Positions 1-8,942 of a stretch of 46,938 nucleotides of DNA are shown in pieces (position 1 is the stretch's first letter; the number at the start of each line of letters is the position of its first letter). Made by a program: the position numbers and the translations under genes. Origin of the DNA: Bacillus sp. (in: firmicutes) (GTDB lineage: Bacteria; Bacillota; Bacilli; Bacillales; JACDOC01); the NCBI GenBank assembly GCA_017656295.1, contig JACDOC010000024.1, positions 1 through 46,938 on the forward strand. Direction: 5' to 3'. Under the pieces are notes generated by a model, which saw nothing but the letters and a program-made list of their open reading frames with translations, was not told where the DNA came from and made no database searches.

Positions 1-71
1 TTCGCTCGACTTGCATGTATTAGGCACGCCGCCAGCGTTCGTCCTGAGCCAGGATCAAACTCTCCGAAAAA
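1..71 (-). rRNA. rrs: 16S ribosomal RNA, 5' end (partial)
   Basis: The reverse complement carries the universal 16S 5' segment, including the 27F-type site (AGAGTTTGATCCTGGCTCAG) and the following GACGAACGCTGGCGGCG block. The gene reads leftward out of the window, so only its first ~70 nt are present. The mature 5' end is placed by analogy with B. subtilis (TTTATCGGAGAG; here TTTTTCGGAGAG). It heads an rRNA operon. Confidence 0.97.
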
Positions 72-188
72 GTTTGAATAAGACTCAAATTCATTGACGT
101 TGACGCTTCGTTTTGTTTAGTTTTCAAGGAACAATCACTTTTTAACAGCGACTTCTTCAATATATCATAACTTGTCGAAAGAAGTCAA
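72..188 (-). promoter_or_regulatory. rRNA operon promoter P2 and leader with boxA
   Basis: On the minus strand a -35 TTGACT (183-188) and a -10 TATATT (159-164) are separated by 18 bp. Downstream the leader contains TGTTCCTTGAAAACT (about 120-134), which resembles the boxA antitermination element of Bacillus rRNA leaders. The promoter assignment is from sequence match; boxA function is family knowledge. Confidence 0.75.
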
Positions 189-239
189 CTACTTTTTTAT
201 TTTTTGTTCCATCGCTTGTCTCTCGCAGCGACGTTTATA

Positions 240-268
240 AATATAGCACGAGAAAATTATCTTAGCAA
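240..268 (-). promoter_or_regulatory. rRNA operon upstream promoter P1
   Basis: A second sigma-A-like promoter on the minus strand: -35 TTGCTA (263-268), 17-bp spacer, -10 TATATT (240-245). It sits about 80 bp upstream of P2 with an A/T-rich tract upstream (270-305) that could act as an UP element. Tandem promoters are usual for Bacillus rrn operons. Confidence 0.6.
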
Positions 269-390
269 TACTTTTTTAAAAAAATTTATCAAAAAATTTT
301 TTGATGTGTTTCCCAACGTTCATAAAACCATATTTTCTTTCATACATATCCATTAACTATTCCAATTAAGATGGGAGCGATCGTCGTTTC

Positions 391-567
391 ATGCTAACGT
401 CCCTAGCACTATACCTTTCATTGATGATGGCAATTTATTTATTTTCGTACTCTTTCGTTGAAGGCTTAAAAATAAGCGAGTCAGATGATCACGTATACGG
501 TGGTACATTTATTTTTTCCGTCACCATGGCGTTTGTCTTTTCTGGATTGACTTATGTATTCTTATAA
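391..567 (+). CDS. small hydrophobic hypothetical protein (58 aa)
   Basis: ATG 391 opens a 58-codon frame, beginning MLTSLALYLS, with two hydrophobic segments separated by a short charged loop (EGLKISESDDH). It looks like a two-helix membrane miniprotein. The GGGAG ribosome binding site lies rather far upstream (13 nt). A strong hairpin follows directly at 571, which supports a real transcription unit. I do not recognise a family. Confidence 0.45.
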   Translation: MLTSLALYLSLMMAIYLFSYSFVEGLKISESDDHVYGGTFIFSVTMAFVFSGLTYVFL

Positions 568-570
568 GTA

Positions 571-607
571 ACCGAGCTCATTTTTTTGAATGGAGCTCGG
601 TTTTTCA
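571..607. terminator. bidirectional rho-independent terminator
   Basis: A 9-bp perfect stem, ACCGAGCTC (571-579) with GAGCTCGGT (593-601), is followed by a T run. It lies between the convergent small ORF (plus) and the EamA gene (minus). Confidence 0.8.
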
Positions 608-1525
608 TTAATCATTTATCATTATTTTTCCTTTTGGACGAAGCATCGCTTTACTTTTTCGTTCATCTAATAAGAACAACGATACACCTATGATGACAAT
701 TCCTCCACCGATAACTTGGGTAAATAAAATAGGTTCGCCTAATAAAAAATACGCTAAAACAGATGCTCCAATAGGCTCAAATAAAATAGCCATGGAGATC
801 GTAGAAGTACTCAACCATTTTAACGACCAATTGAATAAACTATGACCTAACAAGGTAGGTACTAACGCCAGAAGAACGAAATAAGCCCATTCTGCTACAG
901 GATATGGATAAAGTTGTTCTCCAATGACTAGAACGTATAGGAACAACACGATGGCACTGATTGTATAAACAACGGTCGTATATGTGACGAGAGATAATCT
1001 TTTTCTAACATTTTGACCAAACAATAAATAAGCTGTGACTAATGCACAGGCTAATAGAGCTAAGAAATCACCAAATAAAGCCATTCCACTAATTTGAAAG
1101 TCGCCCCAACTAATAATGACACTTCCGACAATAGCTGCAATACCACACAAAATAGCTTTTAATGATATTTTTTCTTTAAAAAATAAAAACGTTCCAACAA
1201 ACGCAAAAAGTGGTTGTAGTGTTACAAGAACCGTTGAGCTTGTAACGGAAGTATAGTGAAGTGATTCAAACCACAAAATAAAGTGGAACGCTAAAAACAC
1301 TCCAGCAATAATCGAAAACAGCCAATCCTTTTTTGTAATGTTTTTCAACTCATGAACGTACTTCATAAGGAAAATAGGTACCATAAAAAGAACGGCAAAA
1401 AATAAACGATAAAACGCAATTACCCCCGAATCCGCCGCTGAGACTTTTACTAAAATGGCGGATGTTGAAACAGATATGACACCAATGGCTAATGCTACAT
1501 ATGGATTTAATTTCGGTCCTCCCAT
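608..1525 (-). CDS. EamA/DMT-superfamily transporter (RhaT-like)
   Basis: A 305-aa integral membrane protein of about ten hydrophobic helices in two repeated EamA halves. Features include an early GVISVSTSAILVK stretch, FYRLFFA in the first half and GHSLFNWSLK / LFEPIGASVLAY in the second. DMT permeases of this type export metabolites or amino acids; the substrate cannot be told from sequence. The ATG at 1525 is preceded by GGGGGAG at a good distance. It is monocistronic, divergent from the MgtC/SapB gene and convergent with the small ORF at 391. Confidence 0.88.
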   Translation of the reverse strand: MGGPKLNPYVALAIGVISVSTSAILVKVSAADSGVIAFYRLFFAVLFMVPIFLMKYVHELKNITKKDWLFSIIAGVFLAFHFILWFESLHYTSVTSSTVLVTLQPLFAFVGTFLFFKEKISLKAILCGIAAIVGSVIISWGDFQISGMALFGDFLALLACALVTAYLLFGQNVRKRLSLVTYTTVVYTISAIVLFLYVLVIGEQLYPYPVAEWAYFVLLALVPTLLGHSLFNWSLKWLSTSTISMAILFEPIGASVLAYFLLGEPILFTQVIGGGIVIIGVSLFLLDERKSKAMLRPKGKIMIND

Positions 1526-1657
1526 ATCCGCTCCCCCTATCCATTTAGAAAAAATATGGTAAAATAGTGAAAATAATCAACAACCATTTTACATCCTTTG
1601 AAACAATTAATCTATGTTTTATTATTTCTCACTCTTAAAAAAGGAGGGTATTGTAAA

Positions 1658-2350
1658 TTGGAATTAATTGATATCTCTATCTTGATAAAATTAGGTATTT
1701 CTGCTGTTCTTGGACTTATTATTGGTTTGGAACGAGAATTAAAACGAAAACCCGTTGGATTAAAAACAAGTCTTGTCATATCGATTGTCAGTTGTTTATT
1801 AACAATTGTGTCCATTGAATCGGCTTACATTTTTCCAAGCGATGAAGATGTCAACATTACGATGGATCCGCTTCGTTTAGCCGCACAAATTATTTCAGGA
1901 ATCGGTTTTCTTGGAGCTGGGGTGATTTTAAGACGTGGAAATGATAGTATTTCCGGATTAACGACTGCTGCCATGATTTGGGGAGCAGCCGGAATTGGTG
2001 TTGCAGTAGGTGCTGGATTTTATATCGAAGCAATGTTCGGCGTTTTTTTATTAATTATTAGTGTAGAGTTCTTACCAGCCCTGTTTACGCTTGTTGGTCC
2101 AAAGAGATTACGGGAAAAAGAGCTATTGTTAAAAATTATTGTGACAGAGAAAAAAGATATTGCTCATATTATTAATCAAGTGCAACAACAGGACATGTCA
2201 ATTCAACACATACATATTAAAGATTTAAAAAACCAAACGCATTTCGCTGAGCTAAATATTGCGGTTGATTACCGCAAAAGAACAACGGATGTATACTACA
2301 CCATTTCCAATATAAAAGGCGTTGAAAGTGTTGAAGTCGAGAGTTTATAA
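1658..2350 (+). CDS. MgtC/SapB family membrane protein
   Basis: A 230-aa protein starting at TTG 1658, chosen because AAGGAGGG lies 8-9 nt upstream and the family N-terminus (ELIDISILIKLGISAVLGLIIGLERE) begins there; the frame stays open upstream to ATG 1598 but that extension is unlike the family. Four or five membrane helices carry the conserved GLIIGLERELKRKPVGLKT and GFLGAGVILR motifs, followed by a soluble ACT-like C-terminal domain (residues ~150-230). Members are linked to magnesium limitation and membrane potential in pathogens; the role in Bacillus is unclear. Confidence 0.88.
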   Translation: MELIDISILIKLGISAVLGLIIGLERELKRKPVGLKTSLVISIVSCLLTIVSIESAYIFPSDEDVNITMDPLRLAAQIISGIGFLGAGVILRRGNDSISGLTTAAMIWGAAGIGVAVGAGFYIEAMFGVFLLIISVEFLPALFTLVGPKRLREKELLLKIIVTEKKDIAHIINQVQQQDMSIQHIHIKDLKNQTHFAELNIAVDYRKRTTDVYYTISNIKGVESVEVESL

Positions 2351-2365
2351 TTTTTCCATTTCTAT

Positions 2366-2394
2366 TTGACATTTTCCTATTTTTAAAATATGAT
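2366..2394 (+). promoter_or_regulatory. trp operon sigma-A promoter
   Basis: Consensus -35 TTGACA (2366-2371), 17-bp spacer, -10 TATGAT (2389-2394). Transcription would begin near 2400, just before the first GAG triplet of the TRAP target. Confidence 0.88.
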
Positions 2395-2411
2395 AGTGAC
2401 AACTTTCTTTT

Positions 2412-2533
2412 GAGTTTAGATTTAGTAATTGAGTTAGAGTTGAGATGAGTTTAGGGTAGATGAGTAGAGCAGAGCGGAGTTGAGGAATGAATGATGAACG
2501 TCTACCCAAAGTGTGTTCACTTTGGGTTTTTTT
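2412..2533 (+). promoter_or_regulatory. TRAP-controlled trp leader: (G/U)AG array, antiterminator and terminator
   Basis: Eleven GAG/UAG triplets begin at 2431, 2437, 2442, 2447, 2452, 2457, 2462, 2467, 2472, 2477 and 2482, the last ten spaced exactly 5 nt; three looser triplets precede them (2412, 2417, 2423). This is the binding pattern of the 11-subunit TRAP protein. An antiterminator can form by pairing GGGTAGA (2454-2460) with TCTACCC (2501-2507). The competing terminator is CCCAAAGTG (2505-2513) with CACTTTGGG (2518-2526) followed by seven T. Tryptophan-bound TRAP would cover the triplets, block the antiterminator and terminate transcription, as established for B. subtilis trp. Confidence 0.95.
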
Positions 2534-2575
2534 ATTCCACTCATAAATCCTCAAATGATCCTCCGCCATTGTTCT

Positions 2576-2593
2576 CTCCAACCCGTTTGGAGG
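2576..2593 (+). promoter_or_regulatory. hairpin sequestering the trpE ribosome binding site
   Basis: CTCCAA (2576-2581) pairs perfectly with TTGGAG (2587-2592) across a 5-nt loop. The 3' arm contains the trpE Shine-Dalgarno (GGAGG, 2589-2593). In B. subtilis TRAP binding refolds the trp leader so that an SD-sequestering hairpin lowers trpE translation; this hairpin is placed to do the same. The equivalence is inferred. Confidence 0.6.
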
Positions 2594-2601
2594 AATGAAT
2601 A

Positions 2602-4113
2602 ATGGAACCATCCTTTACTTCATTTGTTAAAGATGCGCAAAGGTATCGTACAATTCCGATCATTCAAACTTTTTACGCCGATTTGTTTACACCCATTCAC
2701 ATGTTTCGAAAACTGCAACACGATGCAGCTTACATTCTTGAAAGTAAAGACGAATCCTCCCCTTGGTCGCGCTATTCATTTATCGGACTGAATCCGATGA
2801 TGAAAATAACGGAGAAAGATGGCCATCTCCTCATTGTGGATACGATTATGAAAAATCGATTCAAGGTTTCATCGCTCCAAAAAGCGATTCAACGTGTCAG
2901 CGATTGGTTACAGATCAAAATTCCAAAAACAACCTTACCATTCATTGGAGGGGCGGTCGGTTACATCGGATACGATGCGGTTTCCACGTTCGAAAAAATA
3001 CCGCCACACCCGCAAAATGACCTACACATGCCGATGTATCAATTTGTCTACGCCGAAACCGTCATTGCTTTTTGTCATCAAACAAAAGAATTAACCGTTA
3101 TTCAATGGGTGCGTTTAAAAGGGGATGAAACCGAGAGAGCGCTAAAAGAAAGATACGACCACGGAATCAACATAATTAATCAGGTCGCCATGCAATTACA
3201 GCATCCTTCAACATTCCCTGCATTTCTTCTTCCCCATCAAACTGTAGAAATCGATTGGGGTATCGTTACATCGAATTACAACCAGGACGTATTTTTATCA
3301 CATGTCAATAAAGTGAAACAGTACATCACTAGCGGAGACATTTTTCAAGGGGTCATCTCGCAACGGTTTGCCGTTCCGGTCAAAACATCGGGATTTGATT
3401 TATATCGATATTTGCGCATCATTAATCCTTCACCCTATTTGTTTTACTTACCTTTTGCAGATGTTGAAATAGTCGGAAGCTCACCTGAACGACTCTTATT
3501 AGTTGAAGGGCATCACGTCGAAATTCATCCGATTGCCGGAACAAGGCGACGCGGAAAAACGAAATCTGAAGACGAGCGGTTAGCTAACGACTTAACCAAT
3601 GATGAAAAAGAACAAGCCGAACATTACATGCTCGTTGATTTAGCGCGTAATGACATCGGGCGCATTGCCGAGTACGGTTCGGTCCGCGTACCTATGTTAA
3701 TGGAATTAAAACGATTTTCGCATGTGATGCATTTAGTCTCTAAAGTGACTGCAACGTTGCGCTCTGATGTACATCCAATAGAAGCACTGTTGGCCTCTTT
3801 TCCTGCCGGGACTGTCTCAGGAGCGCCAAAATTTCGCGCAATGGAAATTATTCGAGAACTTGAACCTACCGCTCGGAATTTATACGCCGGGGCCATTGCC
3901 TACATCGGGTTTGACGGAAATATCGATTCGTGTATCGCCATTCGGACGATAGTCGTAAAAAATGGCACAGCTTATGTTCAAGCCGGAGCTGGAATTGTCG
4001 CCGATTCCAAACCGGAACTTGAATGGAAAGAAACACGAAATAAAGCGAGTGCACTAATTCGCACAATTACGTATGCCAACACCATTTCACTAAAGGAGGA
4101 GACCTATCAATGA
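2602..4113 (+). CDS. trpE: anthranilate synthase component I
   Basis: A 503-aa chorismate-utilising enzyme that makes anthranilate with a glutamine amidotransferase partner, the first committed step to tryptophan. The tryptophan feedback element is near residues 46-48 (ILES; LLES in most homologues) with NPSPYLFYL further on. The chorismate-binding domain carries IAGTRRRGKTKSEDE, LVDLARNDIGR and GTVSGAPKFRAMEII. No trpG follows, so the amidotransferase is probably the PabA/TrpG shared with folate synthesis, as in B. subtilis. The stop overlaps the trpD start (ATGA). Confidence 0.97.
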   Translation: MEPSFTSFVKDAQRYRTIPIIQTFYADLFTPIHMFRKLQHDAAYILESKDESSPWSRYSFIGLNPMMKITEKDGHLLIVDTIMKNRFKVSSLQKAIQRVSDWLQIKIPKTTLPFIGGAVGYIGYDAVSTFEKIPPHPQNDLHMPMYQFVYAETVIAFCHQTKELTVIQWVRLKGDETERALKERYDHGINIINQVAMQLQHPSTFPAFLLPHQTVEIDWGIVTSNYNQDVFLSHVNKVKQYITSGDIFQGVISQRFAVPVKTSGFDLYRYLRIINPSPYLFYLPFADVEIVGSSPERLLLVEGHHVEIHPIAGTRRRGKTKSEDERLANDLTNDEKEQAEHYMLVDLARNDIGRIAEYGSVRVPMLMELKRFSHVMHLVSKVTATLRSDVHPIEALLASFPAGTVSGAPKFRAMEIIRELEPTARNLYAGAIAYIGFDGNIDSCIAIRTIVVKNGTAYVQAGAGIVADSKPELEWKETRNKASALIRTITYANTISLKEETYQ

Positions 4114-5135
4114 AAGCTATACTTTCTAGGTGCATTAACGGAGAAACGCTATCCATTCAAGAAGCTGAACATGCGATGGACTTGATGATGACAGGAAAAG
4201 CTACCCCAAATCAAATGGCCAGCTTGTTATCCATCCTTCGTTTTCGCGGGGAAACCGTTGACGAATTAACTGGATTTTTACGTTCTATACGTCACCATAT
4301 GCAAACAATCGATTGGGACGAACCTGTCATCGACGTATGTGGAACGGGTGGAGACGGGACGTCCACGTTTAACATTTCTACCGCTGCCATGCTCGTCGTC
4401 TCTTCACTTGGTATTCCAGTGGCGAAGCATGGGAATCGAGCCATTTCTTCAAAAAGCGGGAGCGCCGATGTACTTGAAAAATTGCAACTCCCTATCCAAT
4501 CTACTCCAGAAGAGGCAAAACAAGCGTTAAAAAACCATCGCATGTGTTTTTTATTTGCTCCCCTTTACCATCAAGCGATGAAGCATGTCGTCAAGCCCAG
4601 AAAAGAAATCGGTTTTCGTACCGTTTTTAATATGCTTGGGCCACTTGCGAACCCTGCTCGTAGCACGCGTCAAGTCATTGGCGTGTTTTCTAACGAGGCG
4701 GCATACAAAATGGCGAAAACCTTGCAACAAACCGATGCAGAACATGTTCTTTTCGTGACCGGTCAAGATGGATTAGATGAACTAACGGTTACAACGGCTA
4801 CGAACATCATTGAACTAAAAGACGGCCACCTAGCATCGTACTCGATAACACCTGAGGAAATTGGCATCCCTCGAGGAGCTTTAACCGACCTCCAAGTACA
4901 GTCGGTGGAAGAAAGCGCCGCCCTTATTGAACGCGTGTTACAAAACGAAGCAAACGAAAGTGCTATGAACATCGTGTTAGTCAATGCCGGTGCCGCTATT
5001 TATGTAAGTGGGGCTGTTTCCACTATTCAAGAAGGCGTCCATGAAGCCCGTAAAGCCATCATCACCGGACGTGCATACCAACATTTTAAACAAATGCAAC
5101 GAAAGGAAGAACGTTATGCTGCAACAAATTATTGA
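4110..5135 (+). CDS. trpD: anthranilate phosphoribosyltransferase
   Basis: A 341-aa enzyme that transfers phosphoribose from PRPP to anthranilate. The PRPP-binding signature CGTGGDGTSTFNIST lies at residues 77-91, followed by VAKHGNRAISSKSGSADVLE and the GPLANPA block. Length is normal for the family. It starts inside the trpE stop (ATGA overlap), preceded by AAAGGAGGAG within trpE, and its 3' end overlaps trpC by 20 bp, so translation is probably coupled. Confidence 0.97.
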   Translation: MKAILSRCINGETLSIQEAEHAMDLMMTGKATPNQMASLLSILRFRGETVDELTGFLRSIRHHMQTIDWDEPVIDVCGTGGDGTSTFNISTAAMLVVSSLGIPVAKHGNRAISSKSGSADVLEKLQLPIQSTPEEAKQALKNHRMCFLFAPLYHQAMKHVVKPRKEIGFRTVFNMLGPLANPARSTRQVIGVFSNEAAYKMAKTLQQTDAEHVLFVTGQDGLDELTVTTATNIIELKDGHLASYSITPEEIGIPRGALTDLQVQSVEESAALIERVLQNEANESAMNIVLVNAGAAIYVSGAVSTIQEGVHEARKAIITGRAYQHFKQMQRKEERYAATNY

Positions 5136-5880
5136 AACGAAAAAAGAAGAAGTCTCCCAACTGACTCTTCCAGAAAAAACGAATTTACCGCACCGATCAT
5201 TATACAAAGCGTTTATCCGCCGGAAACGTCCTGTCGGTTTGTTAGCCGAAGTTAAACAGGCCTCTCCTTCAAAAGGAAAATTAACCTCTTCGTTTAAACC
5301 GTTATTAATTGCTCATGCCTATGAACAAGGCGGGGCGGATGCGATTTCGGTGTTAACGGATCGAACCTTTTTTCAAGGAGCACCAGAACTCGTGACGACG
5401 ATTAAACAAAAAGTGAATCTTCCAGTCTTACGAAAAGACTTTATTATTCATCCGAAGCAAATTGAAGAAAGTGTGCGTATTGGGGCAGATGCGATTTTAC
5501 TCATTGCGGAAGTATTGCCCCCAAAACAGCTGCAAGAGTTATACGTACAAGCACACGAACAAGGGCTCGAATGTTTAGTAGAAGTCCATTCCGTCTCTTC
5601 CCTTGTGCAACTCCTCGATGTGTTTACGCCAAAAATGATCGGAGTGAACAATCGTAACTTGCATACGTTTGAAACATCAATTGACCAAACGATGCAAGTA
5701 GCTCCTTATCTTCCGAAAGATACGTTGTTTATCAGTGAAAGTGGGATTCAATCCTACATAGACATTCAGCTATTACAACAAGCGGGAGCTGATGGAGTCT
5801 TAGTTGGAGAAGCGTTAATGAGAGAGGAAGACAAAGTGGCTGCCATCCAACGGTTAATGGGGGATGCCGATGCTTCTTAA
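5116..5880 (+). CDS. trpC: indole-3-glycerol-phosphate synthase
   Basis: A 254-aa TIM-barrel enzyme closing the indole ring (CdRP to indole-3-glycerol phosphate). ATG 5116 was chosen: GAAAGGAAG lies upstream and the protein begins MLQQIIETKKEEV as family members do; the frame extends upstream to 5008 only inside trpD. Visible motifs include VKQASPSKG (catalytic Lys region), VLRKDFII, LIAEVL, GVNNRNL and SESGI. It overlaps trpD (20 bp) and trpF (11 bp). Confidence 0.96.
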   Translation: MLQQIIETKKEEVSQLTLPEKTNLPHRSLYKAFIRRKRPVGLLAEVKQASPSKGKLTSSFKPLLIAHAYEQGGADAISVLTDRTFFQGAPELVTTIKQKVNLPVLRKDFIIHPKQIEESVRIGADAILLIAEVLPPKQLQELYVQAHEQGLECLVEVHSVSSLVQLLDVFTPKMIGVNNRNLHTFETSIDQTMQVAPYLPKDTLFISESGIQSYIDIQLLQQAGADGVLVGEALMREEDKVAAIQRLMGDADAS

Positions 5881-6517
5881 ATTTTGCGGTGTTCAAACGA
5901 TGACGGATTATGGTTTAGTAGTACAAAGTCAAGCAGATTATATCGGTTTTATTTTTGCTCCTAGTAAACGGAAAGTAAATCCTGAAGAAGTAGGAGATTG
6001 GGTCAGACGAATCGGTACCAATCAGAAAAAATTAGTCGGGGTATTTGTTAATGCAGAGGAAACCGAGATTGCCCAAGTCCTACACTCGGTTCCGTTGGAT
6101 GTATTGCAGCTGCACGGCAATGAGATTCCTACTGTTGTTCAGAAGGTAAAAAAACGATTCAATCTTTCGATTTGGAAGGCACTTCCCCATGGACCGAATA
6201 CGATGCCTTTGATGAAAAAATATCACGGATTCGTTGACGGATTTTTAATTGATACAAAGGTAAAAGGGGCATTTGGCGGTACTGGTCAATCGTTCGACTG
6301 GACGCATGTTCCCGTATATATTAAGGAATCTCACCATCTGGAAGTACCTTGTTTCATTGCCGGTGGGATTCATGCTATGAATGTGGAAGGTTTACTTACG
6401 TACGCCCCAGATGGCATTGATGTCTCAAGTGGGATTGAAAAAAATGGACAAAAAGATCGAATGAAAATTCAAGTAATCGAACGGAAGGTGAAACGAAATG
6501 ACGTATACACTCCCTGA
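5870..6517 (+). CDS. trpF: phosphoribosylanthranilate isomerase
   Basis: A 215-aa TIM-barrel enzyme for the Amadori rearrangement of PRA to CdRP. The N-terminal LKFCGVQT contains the catalytic Cys; the catalytic Asp is in [19 protein letters not shown] 5870 is preferred over ATG 5864 because GGGGG (5859-5863) is then at proper spacing; the difference is two residues. Both ends overlap neighbours (trpC 11 bp, trpB 20 bp). Confidence 0.95.
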   Translation: MLLKFCGVQTMTDYGLVVQSQADYIGFIFAPSKRKVNPEEVGDWVRRIGTNQKKLVGVFVNAEETEIAQVLHSVPLDVLQLHGNEIPTVVQKVKKRFNLSIWKALPHGPNTMPLMKKYHGFVDGFLIDTKVKGAFGGTGQSFDWTHVPVYIKESHHLEVPCFIAGGIHAMNVEGLLTYAPDGIDVSSGIEKNGQKDRMKIQVIERKVKRNDVYTP

Positions 6518-7712
6518 CAAACGAGGAAGATTCGGAACGTTCGGAGGGCAATATGTTCCAGAAACGTTAATGGTCTCGCTAAAAGAAATTGAACAAGCGT
6601 TAGAAGAAGCAATGCAAGACGAACAATTTATTCATACGTATAGGGCAACCCTTCAAGAGTACAGCGGGCGCCCAACAGCGTTAACTTTTGCTAAAAACGT
6701 GACGAAAGAACTGGGCGGTGCCAAAATTTATTTAAAACGCGAAGATTTAAATCATACTGGAGCCCATAAATTAAACAACGCCATCGGCCAAGCGCTACTA
6801 GCTCAGCGGATGGGAAAGAAATGCTTAATTGCAGAAACCGGCGCTGGTCAGCATGGGATTGCCGCCGCTACCGTTGCGGCTCGCTTTGGAATGACGTGTA
6901 AAGTGTTCATGGGAGAAGAAGATACGAAGCGACAAGCGTTAAACGTGTTTCGGATGCAGCTTCTTGGAGCGGAAGTCATTCCTGTCACAAGCGGAACTCG
7001 AACGTTAAAAGACGCCACGAATGAAGCGATTCGCTATTGGGTACAGCACTGTGAGGATCATTACTATATGATTGGTTCCGTTGTGGGGCCTCATCCATAT
7101 CCGAAAATGGTTCGTGATTTTCAACGTATCATTGGCGACGAAGCAAAAGCCCAATTTTTAGCCTACGAAGGGAAGTTACCACACACCGTTGTGGCCTGTG
7201 TGGGCGGCGGCAGTAACGCGATTGGTATTTTCACCCCTTTCATTGAAGATGACGTACAGCTCGTTGGTGTAGAAGCAGGAGGAAAAGGAATCGAGACGCC
7301 GCTTCATGCCGCGACAATGACGAAAGGTTCAAATGGAGTGATTCACGGTTCGATGACGATGTTACTCCAAGATGAACACGGCCAAATCCAAGAGCCGTAT
7401 TCTATCTCGGCTGGACTCGACTATCCGGGGGTCGGCCCGGAACACGCCTATCTAGCCGAAAGGGGCCGCGTGTCGTATGAAACCGTGACCGATACAGAAG
7501 CGTTAGAAGCGTTACTGATGCTGACAAAATTTGAAGGAATTTTACCAGCAATTGAATCGGCCCACGCCCTCGCAAAAGCTTTTGCGTTAGCGAAAAAACT
7601 CCCTCCAGGGGATACGATTCTTGTTTGCTTATCGGGTCGTGGAGACAAAGACGTTTATACGTTAATGAAGGAATTGAATGGAGGGGAAAACGATGCACAT
7701 ACCCGTATCTAA
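6498..7712 (+). CDS. trpB: tryptophan synthase beta chain
   Basis: A 404-aa PLP enzyme condensing indole with serine. The PLP-binding lysine is K91 in [21 protein letters not shown] and GGGSNAIG (phosphate-binding loop) are intact, as is the C-terminal LSGRGDKD. The N-terminal [16 protein letters not shown] is canonical TrpB1. GGAAGGTGAAACGA precedes ATG 6498. It overlaps both trpF and trpA, consistent with a single coupled operon. Confidence 0.97.
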   Translation: MTYTLPDKRGRFGTFGGQYVPETLMVSLKEIEQALEEAMQDEQFIHTYRATLQEYSGRPTALTFAKNVTKELGGAKIYLKREDLNHTGAHKLNNAIGQALLAQRMGKKCLIAETGAGQHGIAAATVAARFGMTCKVFMGEEDTKRQALNVFRMQLLGAEVIPVTSGTRTLKDATNEAIRYWVQHCEDHYYMIGSVVGPHPYPKMVRDFQRIIGDEAKAQFLAYEGKLPHTVVACVGGGSNAIGIFTPFIEDDVQLVGVEAGGKGIETPLHAATMTKGSNGVIHGSMTMLLQDEHGQIQEPYSISAGLDYPGVGPEHAYLAERGRVSYETVTDTEALEALLMLTKFEGILPAIESAHALAKAFALAKKLPPGDTILVCLSGRGDKDVYTLMKELNGGENDAHTRI

Positions 7713-8502
7713 ACCGTACTTTATCCCGTTTATTACAGCAGGCGACCCTCATCCAGAGGCGACCATTGAATTAGCACTTGCCTTGCAAGCAGAAGGTGCC
7801 GCTGTGTTAGAGCTTGGGGTCCCCTACACCGACCCGCTTGCTGATGGACCTGTCATCCAACGGGCTTCCAGTCGTGCCTTAAAACAAGGAATGACACTCT
7901 CCCGAACGCTCGAACTGGTTGGCACGATGCGTAAACGTGGGGTACACCTCCCTATTGTTCTATTCACTTATTACAACCCAATTCTCGCCTTTGGAGAAGA
8001 ACGGTTTGCCAATGTCGCCAAACAAGTAGGTGCAAACGGTGTTCTCGTTCCAGACCTCCCTTATGAAGAGGGGGCTGCTTTTCGAAATATTTGTCGGAAC
8101 CATGGGCTTGCGTACATTTCATTAGTCGCCCCAACCTCACAATCACGTATTGAAAAAATCGCTAACGAAGCCGAAGGATTTTTATATTGTATTTCCTCTC
8201 TCGGAGTAACCGGTACCCGTAACACATTTTCGAAGGAACTAAAATCTTTTGTCGATACAGCTAAAAAATACAGCCCTGTTCCCGTCGTCGTCGGCTTCGG
8301 CGTGTCTAAACAAGAGCAAATCGCCCATCTTTTGACGTTTAGTGACGGCATCGTCATCGGTAGTGCGCTCATTCGTCGTATTGAAGAATTACACGACTTG
8401 TTATATGAACCGGCCACGCGACCTGAAGCGGTTCATCAATTCCGGCAGTTTGTTCGTGAGTTAATTGCTCCGATTCTGGCGATGGATACGTTTAATAGAT
8501 AA
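7693..8502 (+). CDS. trpA: tryptophan synthase alpha chain
   Basis: A 269-aa TIM-barrel subunit cleaving indole-3-glycerol phosphate and channelling indole to TrpB. The catalytic Glu and Asp are E40 and D51 in [14 protein letters not shown] (11-residue spacing as in Salmonella E49/D60). GVTGTRN and GFGVS form the phosphate site. ATG 7693 follows GGAGGGG; the frame opens upstream at 7678 without a site. It is the last gene of the operon; no hisC/tyrA/aroE follow, unlike B. subtilis. Confidence 0.96.
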   Translation: MHIPVSKPYFIPFITAGDPHPEATIELALALQAEGAAVLELGVPYTDPLADGPVIQRASSRALKQGMTLSRTLELVGTMRKRGVHLPIVLFTYYNPILAFGEERFANVAKQVGANGVLVPDLPYEEGAAFRNICRNHGLAYISLVAPTSQSRIEKIANEAEGFLYCISSLGVTGTRNTFSKELKSFVDTAKKYSPVPVVVGFGVSKQEQIAHLLTFSDGIVIGSALIRRIEELHDLLYEPATRPEAVHQFRQFVRELIAPILAMDTFNR

Positions 8503-8510
8503 AGTAGTAT

Positions 8511-8541
8511 GCTTGAGGTGTGAATCCCTCAAGCTTTTTTT
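8511..8541 (+). terminator. trp operon terminator
   Basis: GCTTGAGG (8511-8518) pairs with CCTCAAGC (8527-8534), followed by seven T. It lies 9 bp after the trpA stop. Confidence 0.9.
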
Positions 8542-8616
8542 GTATTAAAAAGGAAATTAATGCGTTTTTGTAGAATAATTTTATTAAAAAGTAAAGATAG
8601 ATAGAGGGTGATTTTT

Positions 8617-8802
8617 ATGCATATGGGGGATGTTATATTTCAACTATACATTTTTCTTATGCTTATTTTAATTTTTGTTTCCTTTGCCTTTTTTATTTCA
8701 TCATTATTAAAAAACCAACGACAAAAAGTTCAATCAAGTAAACATCTAGAGCAAAAGCTCGACCGAATCATTGAGCTGTTGGAAAAGAAAAATGAGGAAT
8801 AG
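8617..8802 (+). CDS. DUF4083-type small membrane protein
   Basis: A 61-aa protein with an N-terminal membrane segment (residues ~8-30) and a charged amphipathic tail ending LEQKLDRIIELLEKK, typical of DUF4083 miniproteins of Bacillaceae. ATG 8617 has GAGGG 8 nt upstream; a GTG at 8608 falls inside that ribosome binding site and is rejected. Function unknown. Confidence 0.75.
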   Translation: MHMGDVIFQLYIFLMLILIFVSFAFFISSLLKNQRQKVQSSKHLEQKLDRIIELLEKKNEE

Positions 8803-8942
8803 TCAAAAACGTACAGCTATCCAACTAACGACTTGTTTCTATTGCTGGAAATAAAGGCGTTTATTTTTTACAAAGCGGTGCACAGGACAGGTAACCAAAC
8901 AATATATATGATGATAGCATTAAAGAGAAAGGATGTTTGCCT

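Noticed and set aside
608-1544. alternative long frames on the opposite strand or other frames of the trp, TOMM and transporter genes
   Set aside because: They overlap clearly conserved genes, lack ribosome binding sites and encode no recognisable motifs.
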